A DNA stretch of 64,000 nucleotides, from positions 160,852 to 224,851 of the forward strand of contig NZ_JBCLNF010000003.1 of NCBI RefSeq assembly GCF_039062465.1, in the 5' to 3' direction. Source of the stretch: Parolsenella sp958406235 (lineage in GTDB: Bacteria; Actinomycetota; Coriobacteriia; Coriobacteriales; Atopobiaceae). Positions within the stretch are counted from its first letter, which is position 1. Every line of letters starts with the position of its first letter. Made by a program: the position numbers and the translations under genes. Positions 32,597-41,050 of this stretch are shown here, piece after piece. The notes below the pieces were generated by a model, which was given only the letters and a program-made list of their open reading frames with translations, ran no database searches and was not told the origin of the DNA.

Positions 32597-33562
32597 TCAC
32601 TGCTCCCAGCGAAGCAGACAGGCCCCCGTGTCAAGGCCAGCCCCAAAGCCGACCAGCGCAACGAGCTCTCCGCGCTTGAGCTCGCCTGAGCGGACGAGGT
32701 TGTCGAGCGCGAGCGGGATGCAGGCGCTCGAGATGTTCCCCGTGCTCCTGAGGGTGCGGACCACGCGCGCGTCGTCCACGCCCAGGAGCTTGACGGCGGC
32801 GGAGAGGATCCTCTCGTTCGCCTGGTGAAATACGAAGTGGTCGATGTCAGAGACCGCGACGCCGGCCTCGCCCGCCAGGGATTTGACGGCGTCGCAGATG
32901 GCGCCGACGCCAAAACGGAACACGCGACGGCCATCCATGGAAAGGGTGCTCGCGACATGGTCCGCCGGCCTGAACGGACAGGTTCCGGAGATGCCCGGAA
33001 CGTTCAGGGAGGCAACGTCGGGCGTCGTCAAAAAGCTCATCGCGAGGGGGTTCTGACCCTCGTCGACCGAGATGACAGCCGCACCGGCACCGTCGCCAAA
33101 CAGAACGCACGTCGCGCGGTCTTCCCAGTCGAGGACGCGGCTCATCTGCTCCGCGGCGACCACGAGAACGTGCGAGGCGCGGCCGCGGGCCATGAAGCCA
33201 TCGGCGACGTCGAGGGCGAGGACGAAGCCCGCGCAGGCTCCCGAGACGTCGAACGCCGCGCAGTTGGCACCCAAGCCCTCGGCGATGGCGCACGCCTCAG
33301 CGGGAACGAGATGGTCGCCCGTGGTGGTCGAGCAGACGATGAGGTCGAGGTCACCGGCGGCGACGCCCGCCATGTCGAGGGCTCGACGACTCGCCTCCAT
33401 CGCAAGGTCGTCGAGGGTTTCCTCCGTGCAGATACGGCGCTCCTTGATACCCGTGCGAGTGAAGATCCACTCGTCGGAGGTGTCGAGGAAATCCGACAGG
33501 TCGTCGTTGGTGACGACGCGCTCTGGAAGGGCAGATCCCGTACCGAGAATCCGGAAGGACAA
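32597..33562 (-). CDS. fabH: 3-oxoacyl-ACP synthase III (KAS III) FabH
   Basis: A 321-aa enzyme initiating fatty-acid synthesis by condensing acyl-CoA with malonyl-ACP. Catalytic Cys110 (VSGACAGF), His246 (HQANERI) and Asn276 (GNISSA) are all present. The start codon is TTG at 33562, with AAAGGGGTG about 7 nt upstream; no better start is nearby. It is the first gene of the ten-gene operon and the only one with a weak start codon, which may hold initiation low. Confidence 0.96.
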   Translation of the reverse strand: MSFRILGTGSALPERVVTNDDLSDFLDTSDEWIFTRTGIKERRICTEETLDDLAMEASRRALDMAGVAAGDLDLIVCSTTTGDHLVPAEACAIAEGLGANCAAFDVSGACAGFVLALDVADGFMARGRASHVLVVAAEQMSRVLDWEDRATCVLFGDGAGAAVISVDEGQNPLAMSFLTTPDVASLNVPGISGTCPFRPADHVASTLSMDGRRVFRFGVGAICDAVKSLAGEAGVAVSDIDHFVFHQANERILSAAVKLLGVDDARVVRTLRSTGNISSACIPLALDNLVRSGELKRGELVALVGFGAGLDTGACLLRWEQ

Positions 33563-33589
33563 GGCTTGGCACCCCTTTCGCGTGACGCT

Positions 33590-33605
33590 TGTTGACGTGT
33601 TAACA
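33590..33605 (-). promoter_or_regulatory. Palindromic operator 2 of the fatty-acid operon
   Basis: TGTTGACGTGTTAACA, an inverted repeat of 7-bp halves around 2 nt with one mismatch. It lies immediately downstream of the -10 box, over the expected transcription start, a repressor position. It matches operator 1 in form. Confidence 0.65.
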
Positions 33606-33606
33606 T

Positions 33607-33635
33607 CTTATAGGCAGAAGAGCCTACCGGTCTGT
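33607..33635 (-). promoter_or_regulatory. Promoter of the fatty-acid synthesis operon
   Basis: The minus strand has TATAAG (33607-33612) as -10 with a poor -35 (ACAGAC at 33630-33635, 17-nt spacer). It is flanked by two operator-like palindromes. Confidence 0.5.
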
Positions 33636-33651
33636 TGTTGACTCGTCAACA
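33636..33651 (-). promoter_or_regulatory. Palindromic operator 1 of the fatty-acid operon
   Basis: TGTTGACTCGTCAACA, perfect 7-2-7 palindrome, abutting the -35 region. Its centre is 46 bp from that of operator 2. The shape resembles MarR/FabT-type lipid regulator sites, but no regulator gene is adjacent. Confidence 0.7.
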
Positions 33652-33852
33652 TCTAAGATGCCGTTCCTCACAAGTGCTTCATACGGAAAGCTACGGGTAC
33701 GAGAATCCATCCCTCACAAATGGTTCGAGTCCGTCCCCCGCATATGACTCGAGAGAACCTTGCAAGGCCGTTAAGCGATACGTGCCGACGCACGGGCCTA
33801 TCCGTGGCACGCGTAGAATACGGCCGAGAATAGCGCCACGAGAGGAAAACCC

Positions 33853-34821
33853 ATGGCCGGCAGTACCCTTAACGTCCTTGTCCTTCCGCCGTTCAATGAG
33901 CAGCAGTGCACTCGACTCGAGGCATCTGCCCCGCACGCGCGCTTCACGTATGTGGCGCCCATGCCGGGCGCCATGCTCGGAAACCCCACCAGCGACCAGG
34001 TCGCCGAGGCGAACGTCATCGTGGGCAACCTCTCGCCCGAGCGTCTCCCCGAGGCAACCTCGCTCAAGCTGCTGCAACTCAACTCGGCCGGCTATGACAA
34101 TTACCTTGCCGCGGGCACCCTTCCGGCAGACCTCGCGCTGTGCTGCGCCGTCGGCGCCTACGGCCAGGCGGTCTCCGAGCATCTCTTCGCGATGACGCTC
34201 GCCCTCATGAAGCGCCTCCCGGGCTACCACGATTTGCAGCACGCCCATGACTGGGGCGACCTCGGCCCGGTCACCACCCTCGCCGGTGCACGAGTCCTCG
34301 TTCTGGGCACGGGTGACATCGGTAGACACTTCGCCCAGCTCTGCCAGGCGATGGGGGCACGCGTCACCGGCGCGAACCGTCACGGCGGCGAGGCGCCTGC
34401 CGGCTTCGAGACAGTCCACCCTATTGACGAGCTGCCGCAGATTCTTGGCGAGGCGGACGTCGTCGCATCGTTCCTGCCGAGCTCACCGGCAACGCAAGGC
34501 CTTGTGGACGCCGCGTTCTTCTCGGCGATGCGCCCGGGCGCCTTCTTCGCCAACGGCGGCCGCGGAGACCTCGTCGTCGCGGACGACCTGGTCGCGGCGC
34601 TCGTGAACGGGCACCTCGCAGGCGCCGCACTCGACGTCACCTCGCCGGAGCCACTTCCGGAGGACAGCCCGCTTTGGGATGCACCCAACCTCCTGATCAC
34701 GCCGCATGTCTCCGGTGGGTTCCACCTCTTCACGGTCCTCGACAACATCGCGGACATCGCCGCGGAGAACATCGCCCACCTCGAAGCCGGGGAGCCCCTG
34801 CGCAACCTCGTGCGGCACTAG
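33853..34821 (+). CDS. D-isomer-specific 2-hydroxyacid dehydrogenase
   Basis: A 322-aa NAD(P)-dependent oxidoreductase. Rossmann motif GTGDIG at about 156-161; catalytic Arg in NGGRGD (about 235-240), Glu in EPLPEDSPLW and His in TPHVSGG are in the right order. The substrate is not evident. The ribosome binding site AGAGGA precedes ATG. It is divergent from the fatty-acid operon and stands alone. Confidence 0.88.
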   Translation: MAGSTLNVLVLPPFNEQQCTRLEASAPHARFTYVAPMPGAMLGNPTSDQVAEANVIVGNLSPERLPEATSLKLLQLNSAGYDNYLAAGTLPADLALCCAVGAYGQAVSEHLFAMTLALMKRLPGYHDLQHAHDWGDLGPVTTLAGARVLVLGTGDIGRHFAQLCQAMGARVTGANRHGGEAPAGFETVHPIDELPQILGEADVVASFLPSSPATQGLVDAAFFSAMRPGAFFANGGRGDLVVADDLVAALVNGHLAGAALDVTSPEPLPEDSPLWDAPNLLITPHVSGGFHLFTVLDNIADIAAENIAHLEAGEPLRNLVRH

Positions 34822-34871
34822 CAACCGCAGCCGTGGCGGCGCCGCCGGCAATCGCGGCCTCGCCGCACCAC

Positions 34872-35909
34872 CTAGCGCTCGAACAGCTCCCTCACGCGCT
34901 CGCGGATGCCGGCACGATTGATGACGCTCTCATAGCGCTTCATGCGCATGCGCGGGAACGCATTGAAGAATCGCAGGTCTCGCCTGCCAAGACGCGACAC
35001 GAGCGACTCGGCGGCGGAGTTGAGCCACTCCGTCGCCTGGGCATTCGAGGCCACACGCCTCAGACGCGCGCCCTCGCCGGCGGCGCGGAGCTCGGCCAGG
35101 CGGCCCTCGCCGCCGTGCTCCGCGATGCCATCACGCAGCATCTGCGTAGCCTGGCCAACACCAGCCGCGACGACGCGCGGATCAAGCTTCGAGACAAGGT
35201 CCTCGGCAACGTCGCGCGTGCGTTCATAGACCTCGGCGGCACCCTCTACCACGGGTTCCGGCAGCGCTTCGAGCATGCGCTCGGAGGCCTCGCCCATCGA
35301 TTCGTCAATCCTGACCTGAATCTGCGTGCGCAACGACTCGAGCTGGGTGGACAGGCGACGCCAGCTCGCCATGGCAAACACCAAATCAACGACGAGGGCT
35401 ATCGCACACACCACCGCCACCACCTCGAGCGCGACAACCGGCACATTCACAAGTACTTCGAGAAGCGCGGGCTCGAACACGCGGCAGATCAAGACCGCGC
35501 CGGCGCCAAACATCAGGAAGCCGTAGAGGCAAACCCGTCCGTTGATGTTGGCCGGCTTGTCCTCGTAATCCCAAAAGCGCGCGCCCGTCGTCGCTTCGAG
35601 CATGACGCTCACCGCGTATTCGAGCGTGCAGCACAGCAAGCCCGACACGAGGAACTGCGACACGACATCCGGAATCTCGCGGAGGAAGAGCCAGCACGCG
35701 AGAGCGCCCACGCCGTAGATCGGGCAGATGGGCCCAAGCAGGAAGCCGCTGTTGGCGAAGCGTCTCTGATTCATCATCGCGCAGGCAGTGGACTCCCAGA
35801 GCCACCCGGCAAAGCTATAGACGAGAAACGAGATGAAGAGTCCCGAAAGCGGGGCGGCGGGCACGGATGCCGCCAGAAGTGGGATCATCGCGGCGGTTTC
35901 AGGACTCAT
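34872..35909 (-). CDS. Membrane protein of the putative ABC transporter type IV (CmpB-like) family
   Basis: A 345-aa protein with about five N-terminal membrane segments containing the family signatures SFAGWLWES (about 32-40), NSGFLLGPICPIYGVGA and WDYEDKPANINGRVCLYGF. The C-terminal half (about 195-345) is soluble and helix-rich with a coiled-coil character. Its function is not known. It is translationally coupled (ATGA) to the upstream HD-domain gene. Confidence 0.75.
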   Translation of the reverse strand: MSPETAAMIPLLAASVPAAPLSGLFISFLVYSFAGWLWESTACAMMNQRRFANSGFLLGPICPIYGVGALACWLFLREIPDVVSQFLVSGLLCCTLEYAVSVMLEATTGARFWDYEDKPANINGRVCLYGFLMFGAGAVLICRVFEPALLEVLVNVPVVALEVVAVVCAIALVVDLVFAMASWRRLSTQLESLRTQIQVRIDESMGEASERMLEALPEPVVEGAAEVYERTRDVAEDLVSKLDPRVVAAGVGQATQMLRDGIAEHGGEGRLAELRAAGEGARLRRVASNAQATEWLNSAAESLVSRLGRRDLRFFNAFPRMRMKRYESVINRAGIRERVRELFER

Positions 35910-36463
35910 CGACCGGCCTCCTTGAGCCAGCGGGGAAGCAAACGCTTCGGCACGCGCGAGTCGAGCGTCTCGCGCAGAGCAACCAGCTTGTCAGCGCCAC
36001 ATACGATCCATGCCTCCCGGCACGTGGGTGGCACCGGCACCAGCGGAAACATGTGCCTCGCGATAATGTTGCGCTCGCGCTCGCCCAAGGTGAAATCATC
36101 CTCCGCGTTGCGCAGCGCGAAGAACGGGTGGCGAAACCCATGGAGCCGATGGCTCGGATCCGGATCGTGCCAGTCATAGAGGAAGTAATCATGGAGAAGC
36201 GCCCCGCGCACGAGCGAGGGCCGGTCGACCGTGATGCCATAACGCGCGAGAGCGTCCGCCATGCGGCAGCTCTCAACCGCGACCGCCACCACATGCTCGT
36301 ACACGGACACATCTCCATGCTGGACGAACTCGCGGCAAAGGCCGAGACGACCCTCTCGCTCGAGGCGAGTCGCCTCGGCGGCAACTTCGGGGGCAGTCGC
36401 CGTCGCGGCTTTGGTGCCCACGTGGCTCGCGACTTCATGCATCAGACCACCCGTCAACGCCAT
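35906..36463 (-). CDS. HD-superfamily metal-dependent protein
   Basis: A 185-aa protein. HD-type residues are visible: YEHVVAVA, GALLHDYFLYDWH (HD pair), RHMFPL and a CGADKLVA segment with the distal Asp. Such proteins are usually phosphohydrolases. Substrate unknown. The start at 36463 (MALTGG) is chosen from a G-rich ribosome binding site; upstream and internal starts are possible. First gene of a two-gene operon. Confidence 0.7.
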   Translation of the reverse strand: MALTGGLMHEVASHVGTKAATATAPEVAAEATRLEREGRLGLCREFVQHGDVSVYEHVVAVAVESCRMADALARYGITVDRPSLVRGALLHDYFLYDWHDPDPSHRLHGFRHPFFALRNAEDDFTLGERERNIIARHMFPLVPVPPTCREAWIVCGADKLVALRETLDSRVPKRLLPRWLKEAGR

Positions 36464-36624
36464 CGCCCCCCCTAAAATAACCTCGCCAATCGACACTATT
36501 CTGCCGCTGGCACATCCCCACCACACTTTCTTCCCCCAAATGTGCCAATCTATATGTTTACGCCCTAAATAGGCGCATTTTTAGCACGATTCAAGAAACC
36601 GCAGGTCAGATGATGGGAGGGCAC
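36464..36624. other. Divergent promoter region with inverted repeats upstream of the DXS-like gene
   Basis: Contains an 8-bp inverted repeat TGGCACAT (36508-36515) / ATGTGCCA (36540-36547), a small hairpin CGCC/GGCG at 36561-36575 followed by a T-run, and the 12-mer GAAACCGCAGGT (36596-36607) that also occurs in the core of hairpin element A. No GAGTAGAGGC or CTACT partner is present, so it is not a full copy. Confidence 0.4.
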
Positions 36625-38421
36625 ATGTATCTCGAGGGCATTGCCACACCGGCAGACGTTCGCGCTCTCCCCGCCCAAGCGATGCGTCCCCTCTGCGAGG
36701 AAATCAGGTCCGCCATCATTGCGACCTGCGCCAAGGTGGGCGGTCACGTGGGCCCCAACCTTGGTATCGTCGAGCTTACGGTGGCGCTCCACCGCGTCTT
36801 TGACTCCCCTCGAGACAAGATCGTATTCGACGTCTCCCATCAGACCTATGCGCACAAGATGCTCACCGGCCGTGCCGAGGCATTCATAAAACCAGAGCTC
36901 ATGGGTGCAGTCTCAGGATTTGCCAGCCCCGTTGAGAGCAAGCACGACCACTTCTCCATGGGTCACACTTCGACCTCGGTGGGCCTCGCGCTTGGCCTCG
37001 CGAAGGCACGCGACCTCGCGGGAGACACCTATGACGTCGTCGCCGTCATTGGCGACGGTTCGCTGTCCGGCGGCCTCGCCTTCGAAGGTCTCGACAACGC
37101 GGCAGAGCTCGGAACGAACCTCATCATCGTCGTGAATGACAACGAGTGGTCCATCTCCGAGGACCACGGTGGCATCTACGCCAACCTCGCCGAGCTGCGC
37201 GCCACGCGCGGCCACACCAAGGACAACTACTTCCGTTCGATGGGCCTTGACTATCGCTACCTCGAGAACGGCAACGACGAGGCCGCCTGCGAGGAGGCCC
37301 TCGCGAGTCTCAGCGGCTGCAACCACCCCGTCGTGCTCCACATCCACACCCACAAGGGCCTCGGCTTCGCCCCGGCGGAGGAAAACGAGGAGAGCTGGCA
37401 TCACGTCGGCCCCTTCAATCCGGAGACTGGCGAGAAGCTCGCCGGCGGGCGCGCGAGCGGTGGCATCGTAATCACCCCGCCCGCCACCTATGCGGACATC
37501 ACGGGTGAGTATCTACTCAAGCGCATGGCCTCTGACCAGCAACTTGTTGCCGTCTCCTCCGCCACGCCCTACATGATGGGATTCACGCCCGATCGTCGCG
37601 CCGCAGCAGGCAAGCAGTTCGTCGACGTTGGCATCGCGGAGGAGCACGCCGTCACGCTGTGCGCCGGCCTCGCAGTTGGTGGTGCCAAGCCCGTCTACGG
37701 CGTCTACGGCACTTTTCTCCAGCGCACGTATGACCAGCTCTGGCACGACGTCTGCCTCAACGCCGCACCGATCACGTTCCTTGTGTTCGGCTCGAGCGCC
37801 TTTGGCACGACCGATGCCACTCACCTGGGCTTTTATGACATCGCAATGCTCAGTGACATGCCAGGCCTCACCTACCTCGCGCCCACGTGCCGCGAGGAGT
37901 ACCTCGCCATGCTCGACTGGGCGATCGACTGCCGCCGCGGTCCGTACGCGATTCGCGTGCCCGGAGCAGGCGTCGTCTCCCGCCCGAGCATCGAGATTCC
38001 TGACGGCGGCTACGTCTTCGGCATCCCCGAAATCGTCCACGAGGGTACGAGCGGCGCCGCGATTCTCGCGCTTGGGTCCACCATGCCCCTAGGCGAGAAG
38101 GTGGTGGCCCTCCTCGCGGAGAAGGGCATCGACGCCACGCTCGTCAACCCGCGCTACGCGTGCGGCATCGACTTCGACTGGGTGTGTTCGCTCACAGACG
38201 AGAACCGTGTCGTGGTGACCCTCGAGGACGGCGTGCTCGACGGCGGCTTTGGCAGCCACATCGCCCGCATCCTCGGCCCCACCAACGCGCGCGTGCGCGG
38301 TTTTGGCCTGCCGCACGGCTTCCCGGATCGTTACGAGCCGGAAGACCTCCTCAAATGCTGCGGTCTGACCGAGGACAACATCGCCCGCGAGGTCATCGAC
38401 CTGCTCGAGGAGTCGCTCTAG
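36625..38421 (+). CDS. DXS-like thiamine-diphosphate enzyme (1-deoxy-D-xylulose-5-phosphate synthase family)
   Basis: A 598-aa transketolase-fold enzyme. ThDP motif GDGSLSGG...NDNEWSIS and DVSHQTYAHKMLTGR are DXS-like, as are GHTSTSVGLALGLA and the catalytic Glu in GIAEEHAVT. Differences from canonical DXS: HVGPNLG replaces HLASNLG, and the Arg-containing loop before the DxTHxG motif reads FGSSAFGTTDATHLG, losing the phosphate-contacting Arg. It may be a divergent DXP synthase or use another acceptor. The start at ATG 36625 is set by GGGAGG, not the upstream ATGs. Confidence 0.8.
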   Translation: MYLEGIATPADVRALPAQAMRPLCEEIRSAIIATCAKVGGHVGPNLGIVELTVALHRVFDSPRDKIVFDVSHQTYAHKMLTGRAEAFIKPELMGAVSGFASPVESKHDHFSMGHTSTSVGLALGLAKARDLAGDTYDVVAVIGDGSLSGGLAFEGLDNAAELGTNLIIVVNDNEWSISEDHGGIYANLAELRATRGHTKDNYFRSMGLDYRYLENGNDEAACEEALASLSGCNHPVVLHIHTHKGLGFAPAEENEESWHHVGPFNPETGEKLAGGRASGGIVITPPATYADITGEYLLKRMASDQQLVAVSSATPYMMGFTPDRRAAAGKQFVDVGIAEEHAVTLCAGLAVGGAKPVYGVYGTFLQRTYDQLWHDVCLNAAPITFLVFGSSAFGTTDATHLGFYDIAMLSDMPGLTYLAPTCREEYLAMLDWAIDCRRGPYAIRVPGAGVVSRPSIEIPDGGYVFGIPEIVHEGTSGAAILALGSTMPLGEKVVALLAEKGIDATLVNPRYACGIDFDWVCSLTDENRVVVTLEDGVLDGGFGSHIARILGPTNARVRGFGLPHGFPDRYEPEDLLKCCGLTEDNIAREVIDLLEESL

Positions 38422-38531
38422 CCCACCGTCCGCCGGACAGGCCGCGCCCAGGCGCGCCCGCGAGCCGCGTGCCCGCGCCAGGCAGCGAGGCAGAGGATGC
38501 GACCGTCGTCCTCAATCCACCTGAAGACGGG

Positions 38532-39089
38532 CTATCGCGTGCCGCCGTTCGCGACAGCGAGCCTAAACGCATCGAAGGCGCCCTTTATCTCAGCCTCTGA
38601 GGCAACGCCGTCGAGGCCCTTGAGGAAGCCCACGAGCTCACTCATATGCATGACGGGACAGGCGCAACGGACGCCCGCAAGGTCCGTCCCGTCATCGAAC
38701 ACGATCACGTACGTCACGTCCCTCTCGATGAATCCGCCGAGGAACTTCTTCTGGCGACGAACGTAGGTCAGAGGGGACGGGAAGGCCTGACTTTCGCCGT
38801 CTCGCTCGATTCGCCACGTCCCGTCGTCGCCTCCGCTCACGGCACCCGTCGCATGCAAGCAGCACGCGGAGACGAACCCGCGGGTGGTAAGGACGGTCGC
38901 GAACCGCGCCGCCTCGTTGTCCAGCGCGTCATAGTAGGAGTTGAACGCCAGGCGATGCCTGCCGAGCTCGTGCTCGAGCCACGCTGAGCGGGAGAAGTCC
39001 TGGTCACCGCAGTACTTGCGGAAGTATTCGAAGAAATTGCCAAAGAGCTGCTGGTAGACAGAACCCTTGTAGGACGTCCATGCACTCAT
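38532..39089 (-). CDS. Conserved-looking hypothetical protein, 185 aa
   Basis: I do not recognise this protein. It is soluble, with an aromatic-rich N-terminus (TSYKGSVYQQLFGNFFEYFR), a Cys pair in the middle (ACCLHATG) and a predicted mixed alpha/beta second half (KKFLGGFIERDVTYVIVF). A ribosome binding site GGAAGG lies 6 nt before ATG 39089. Codon use is like that of neighbours, and it stands alone between the DXS-like gene and the nucleoid protein. Confidence 0.6.
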   Translation of the reverse strand: MSAWTSYKGSVYQQLFGNFFEYFRKYCGDQDFSRSAWLEHELGRHRLAFNSYYDALDNEAARFATVLTTRGFVSACCLHATGAVSGGDDGTWRIERDGESQAFPSPLTYVRRQKKFLGGFIERDVTYVIVFDDGTDLAGVRCACPVMHMSELVGFLKGLDGVASEAEIKGAFDAFRLAVANGGTR

Positions 39090-39239
39090 CGTATGCCTTC
39101 CGATGGCTAAGGGAATCAATGCGTAGAGGGTAATGATAGCCTTCGTGGCCAGGCGCGCACCAGGCGCGCGTGGTTCCGGCCACCTCCTGCGTGCCCGTCG
39201 CGCGCGAGCGCGGTCGCGGGCACCAGGCGCGCGTAGCGC

Positions 39240-40250
39240 CTACTTGTTCTCGATGCTGCCGATGTTCTTGAGCTCGATCGAGATGAGGCCGTTGGCCTCG
39301 GTGGAGAACTGGATGAACTCCGGGTCATCGCCGTACTCCGCCGGGAACGAGACCTCGATGCCAGTGTCCGTCACGATGCGGTGGCAGCGCACGCGCTTCT
39401 GGGCGACGGCGCGACGGTCGACGGCAACGCGCTCCGGCAGGTGGCGCACGTCAGCCGCAGTCTCGAACGCGCGGCGCGCGGGCTCGGAGTCCTCGAAGAC
39501 CTTCTCCGCGAGACCATCGCGCGAGAAGGAATCCTGTTCGTCGACCTGCTCGGCGACGTAGGCCTTGGCGCGGGAGAGAGCCAGGGCGGCATTGGCACCG
39601 TGCTCCTCGGCGACCTGCTCCACAATCTCGGTCACGCAGTCGATGGTCTCACGAGCGCTCGCCTCAGAGCTGCACTGGAGCAGGCCCTCGGGGATGAGCA
39701 GCGTGTCCTGGCCGTCGATGGAACGCGGCTTGTCGACATAGGCAATCTCGAGGTTGTCCGCACGCACGAGGGCCCAGCTCGCAAGCTTCTGGGTGGCGGC
39801 GGGCAGCACGCCATAGCGACGAACGATGTCGCAGCTCACCATCGAGCCAGCCTGGCTGACCTCATGGACGAAGGCCTTCTTGCCCTCGAGGAGGAAAAGG
39901 CCGATGTAGCGTGTATCGTCACCATCGAGGAAATCCGTCATGAGAAGGTCCGTGCTACGGGCGCCATCCGCACGCTGGAGCTCACCGAACAGGAAGCTCG
40001 CCACGGTTGCCGTCAGCGGAACGAACTCATCCGCGCCATGGAGGTAGCGGCTCACCTGGGTCGCGAGGGCGTTGTCCTGCCCGAACTTGCCGTGGCGGCA
40101 GTCCGTCGAGCCGAGGGACTTGCGGCAGATGCTCTGCACGTAGGACTTGACGGGCTTCTCCTCGAGGTCAAGCTCGGCCTTGGAGATGACGCTCACGGCA
40201 GAGTCGAGGTCGAGGACGTGCAGGACGGCCTTGTTCAAGCGGACGATCAT
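39240..40250 (-). CDS. 37-kDa nucleoid-associated protein (NdpA/YejK family)
   Basis: A 336-aa protein of the nucleoid-associated family: N-terminal VRLNKAVLHVLDLDSAVSVISKAELDL (in part), central HGADEFVPLTATVASFLFGEL, and a conserved RYIGLFLLEGKKAFVHEV segment. The role is DNA binding or nucleoid association, poorly defined. The start at 40250 follows GGAGG. A -10-like TATAGT lies about 40 nt upstream (40288-40293). GC-rich direct repeats (ACGCGCGCCTGGTGC, twice) follow its stop. Confidence 0.8.
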   Translation of the reverse strand: MIVRLNKAVLHVLDLDSAVSVISKAELDLEEKPVKSYVQSICRKSLGSTDCRHGKFGQDNALATQVSRYLHGADEFVPLTATVASFLFGELQRADGARSTDLLMTDFLDGDDTRYIGLFLLEGKKAFVHEVSQAGSMVSCDIVRRYGVLPAATQKLASWALVRADNLEIAYVDKPRSIDGQDTLLIPEGLLQCSSEASARETIDCVTEIVEQVAEEHGANAALALSRAKAYVAEQVDEQDSFSRDGLAEKVFEDSEPARRAFETAADVRHLPERVAVDRRAVAQKRVRCHRIVTDTGIEVSFPAEYGDDPEFIQFSTEANGLISIELKNIGSIENK

Positions 40251-40437
40251 GGGTGCCTCCAGCGGTTGGTACGAATTGCGAGGGTCTACTATACCCCGCC
40301 TCTGTGACATGACGAGGGGTGTCGTGGCGGATGTGGATGCTTGTTGGCGCATGGGGTGGCCACGGCGAACGAAACGCACGAGCAGGCGTCCCGCCGAGCG
40401 CAGCGGGGCGAGCGGCGTCACGGCGAACCCGAGAGCT

Positions 40438-40920
40438 CTACCCCTCGAAGCCCTCGTCCTCGAGGAGTTGGGCGGCAGGCGCGGTTGCGGCGGCAACGGC
40501 AAGCTGGTCGCAGCGCTCGTTGAGCTCGGCGCCCGCGTGCCCGCGGACCCATACCCAGCGCACGTCATGGGGCTTGGCAGCCGCGATCAGACGCTTCCAG
40601 AGGTCCGGGTTCTTCACCGGCTCTTTCTTGGCGTTCTTCCATCCGCGGCGTTGCCAGCCATCGACCCAATGCTGGTTGAACGCGTTCACGACGTATTGCG
40701 AGTCGCTGTGGACCTCCACCTCGCACGGACGCTTGAGCGCCTCGAGCGCAGCGATGGCAGCCATGAGCTCCATGCGGTTGTTCGTGGTGCGCGCATAGCC
40801 CTGCGAGAGTTCGCGCTCGTGAAGGACGCCCGCCGGATCGGTATAGCGCAGCACCGCCCCATAGCCACCAGGACCAGGATTGCCCCTGCTAGAACCATCC
40901 GTATAGATAACGACCCTCAT
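40438..40920 (-). CDS. rnhA: Ribonuclease HI
   Basis: A 160-aa nuclease that degrades RNA in RNA-DNA hybrids. Catalytic carboxylates: Asp in YTDGSSRGNPG (residue 8), Glu in NRMELMA and Asp in HSDSQYV; the RGHAG loop carries the His, and a distal Asp is in ERCDQLA. The basic handle region WKNAKKEPVKN is present. It lies 130 nt downstream of polA, functionally apt because both act in removing RNA primers. Confidence 0.96.
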   Translation of the reverse strand: MRVVIYTDGSSRGNPGPGGYGAVLRYTDPAGVLHERELSQGYARTTNNRMELMAAIAALEALKRPCEVEVHSDSQYVVNAFNQHWVDGWQRRGWKNAKKEPVKNPDLWKRLIAAAKPHDVRWVWVRGHAGAELNERCDQLAVAAATAPAAQLLEDEGFEG

Positions 40921-41050
40921 ACGCTCCCCTCGTGTTTGTTGACTGAATACGCCGACTGGCGCCATGCGTGCCTCGGGCAGCAACGTCCGTTGCCACCCGA
41001 GAACCGCGCCCCTTGCGGCGACAACGGCTATCGCCGCCCGGGCACCACGA

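Noticed and set aside
33690..33760. tRNA-like T-loop GGTTCGAGTCC
   Set aside because: The T-stem is weak, and I could not find a matching 7-bp acceptor stem, D-arm or anticodon arm around it.
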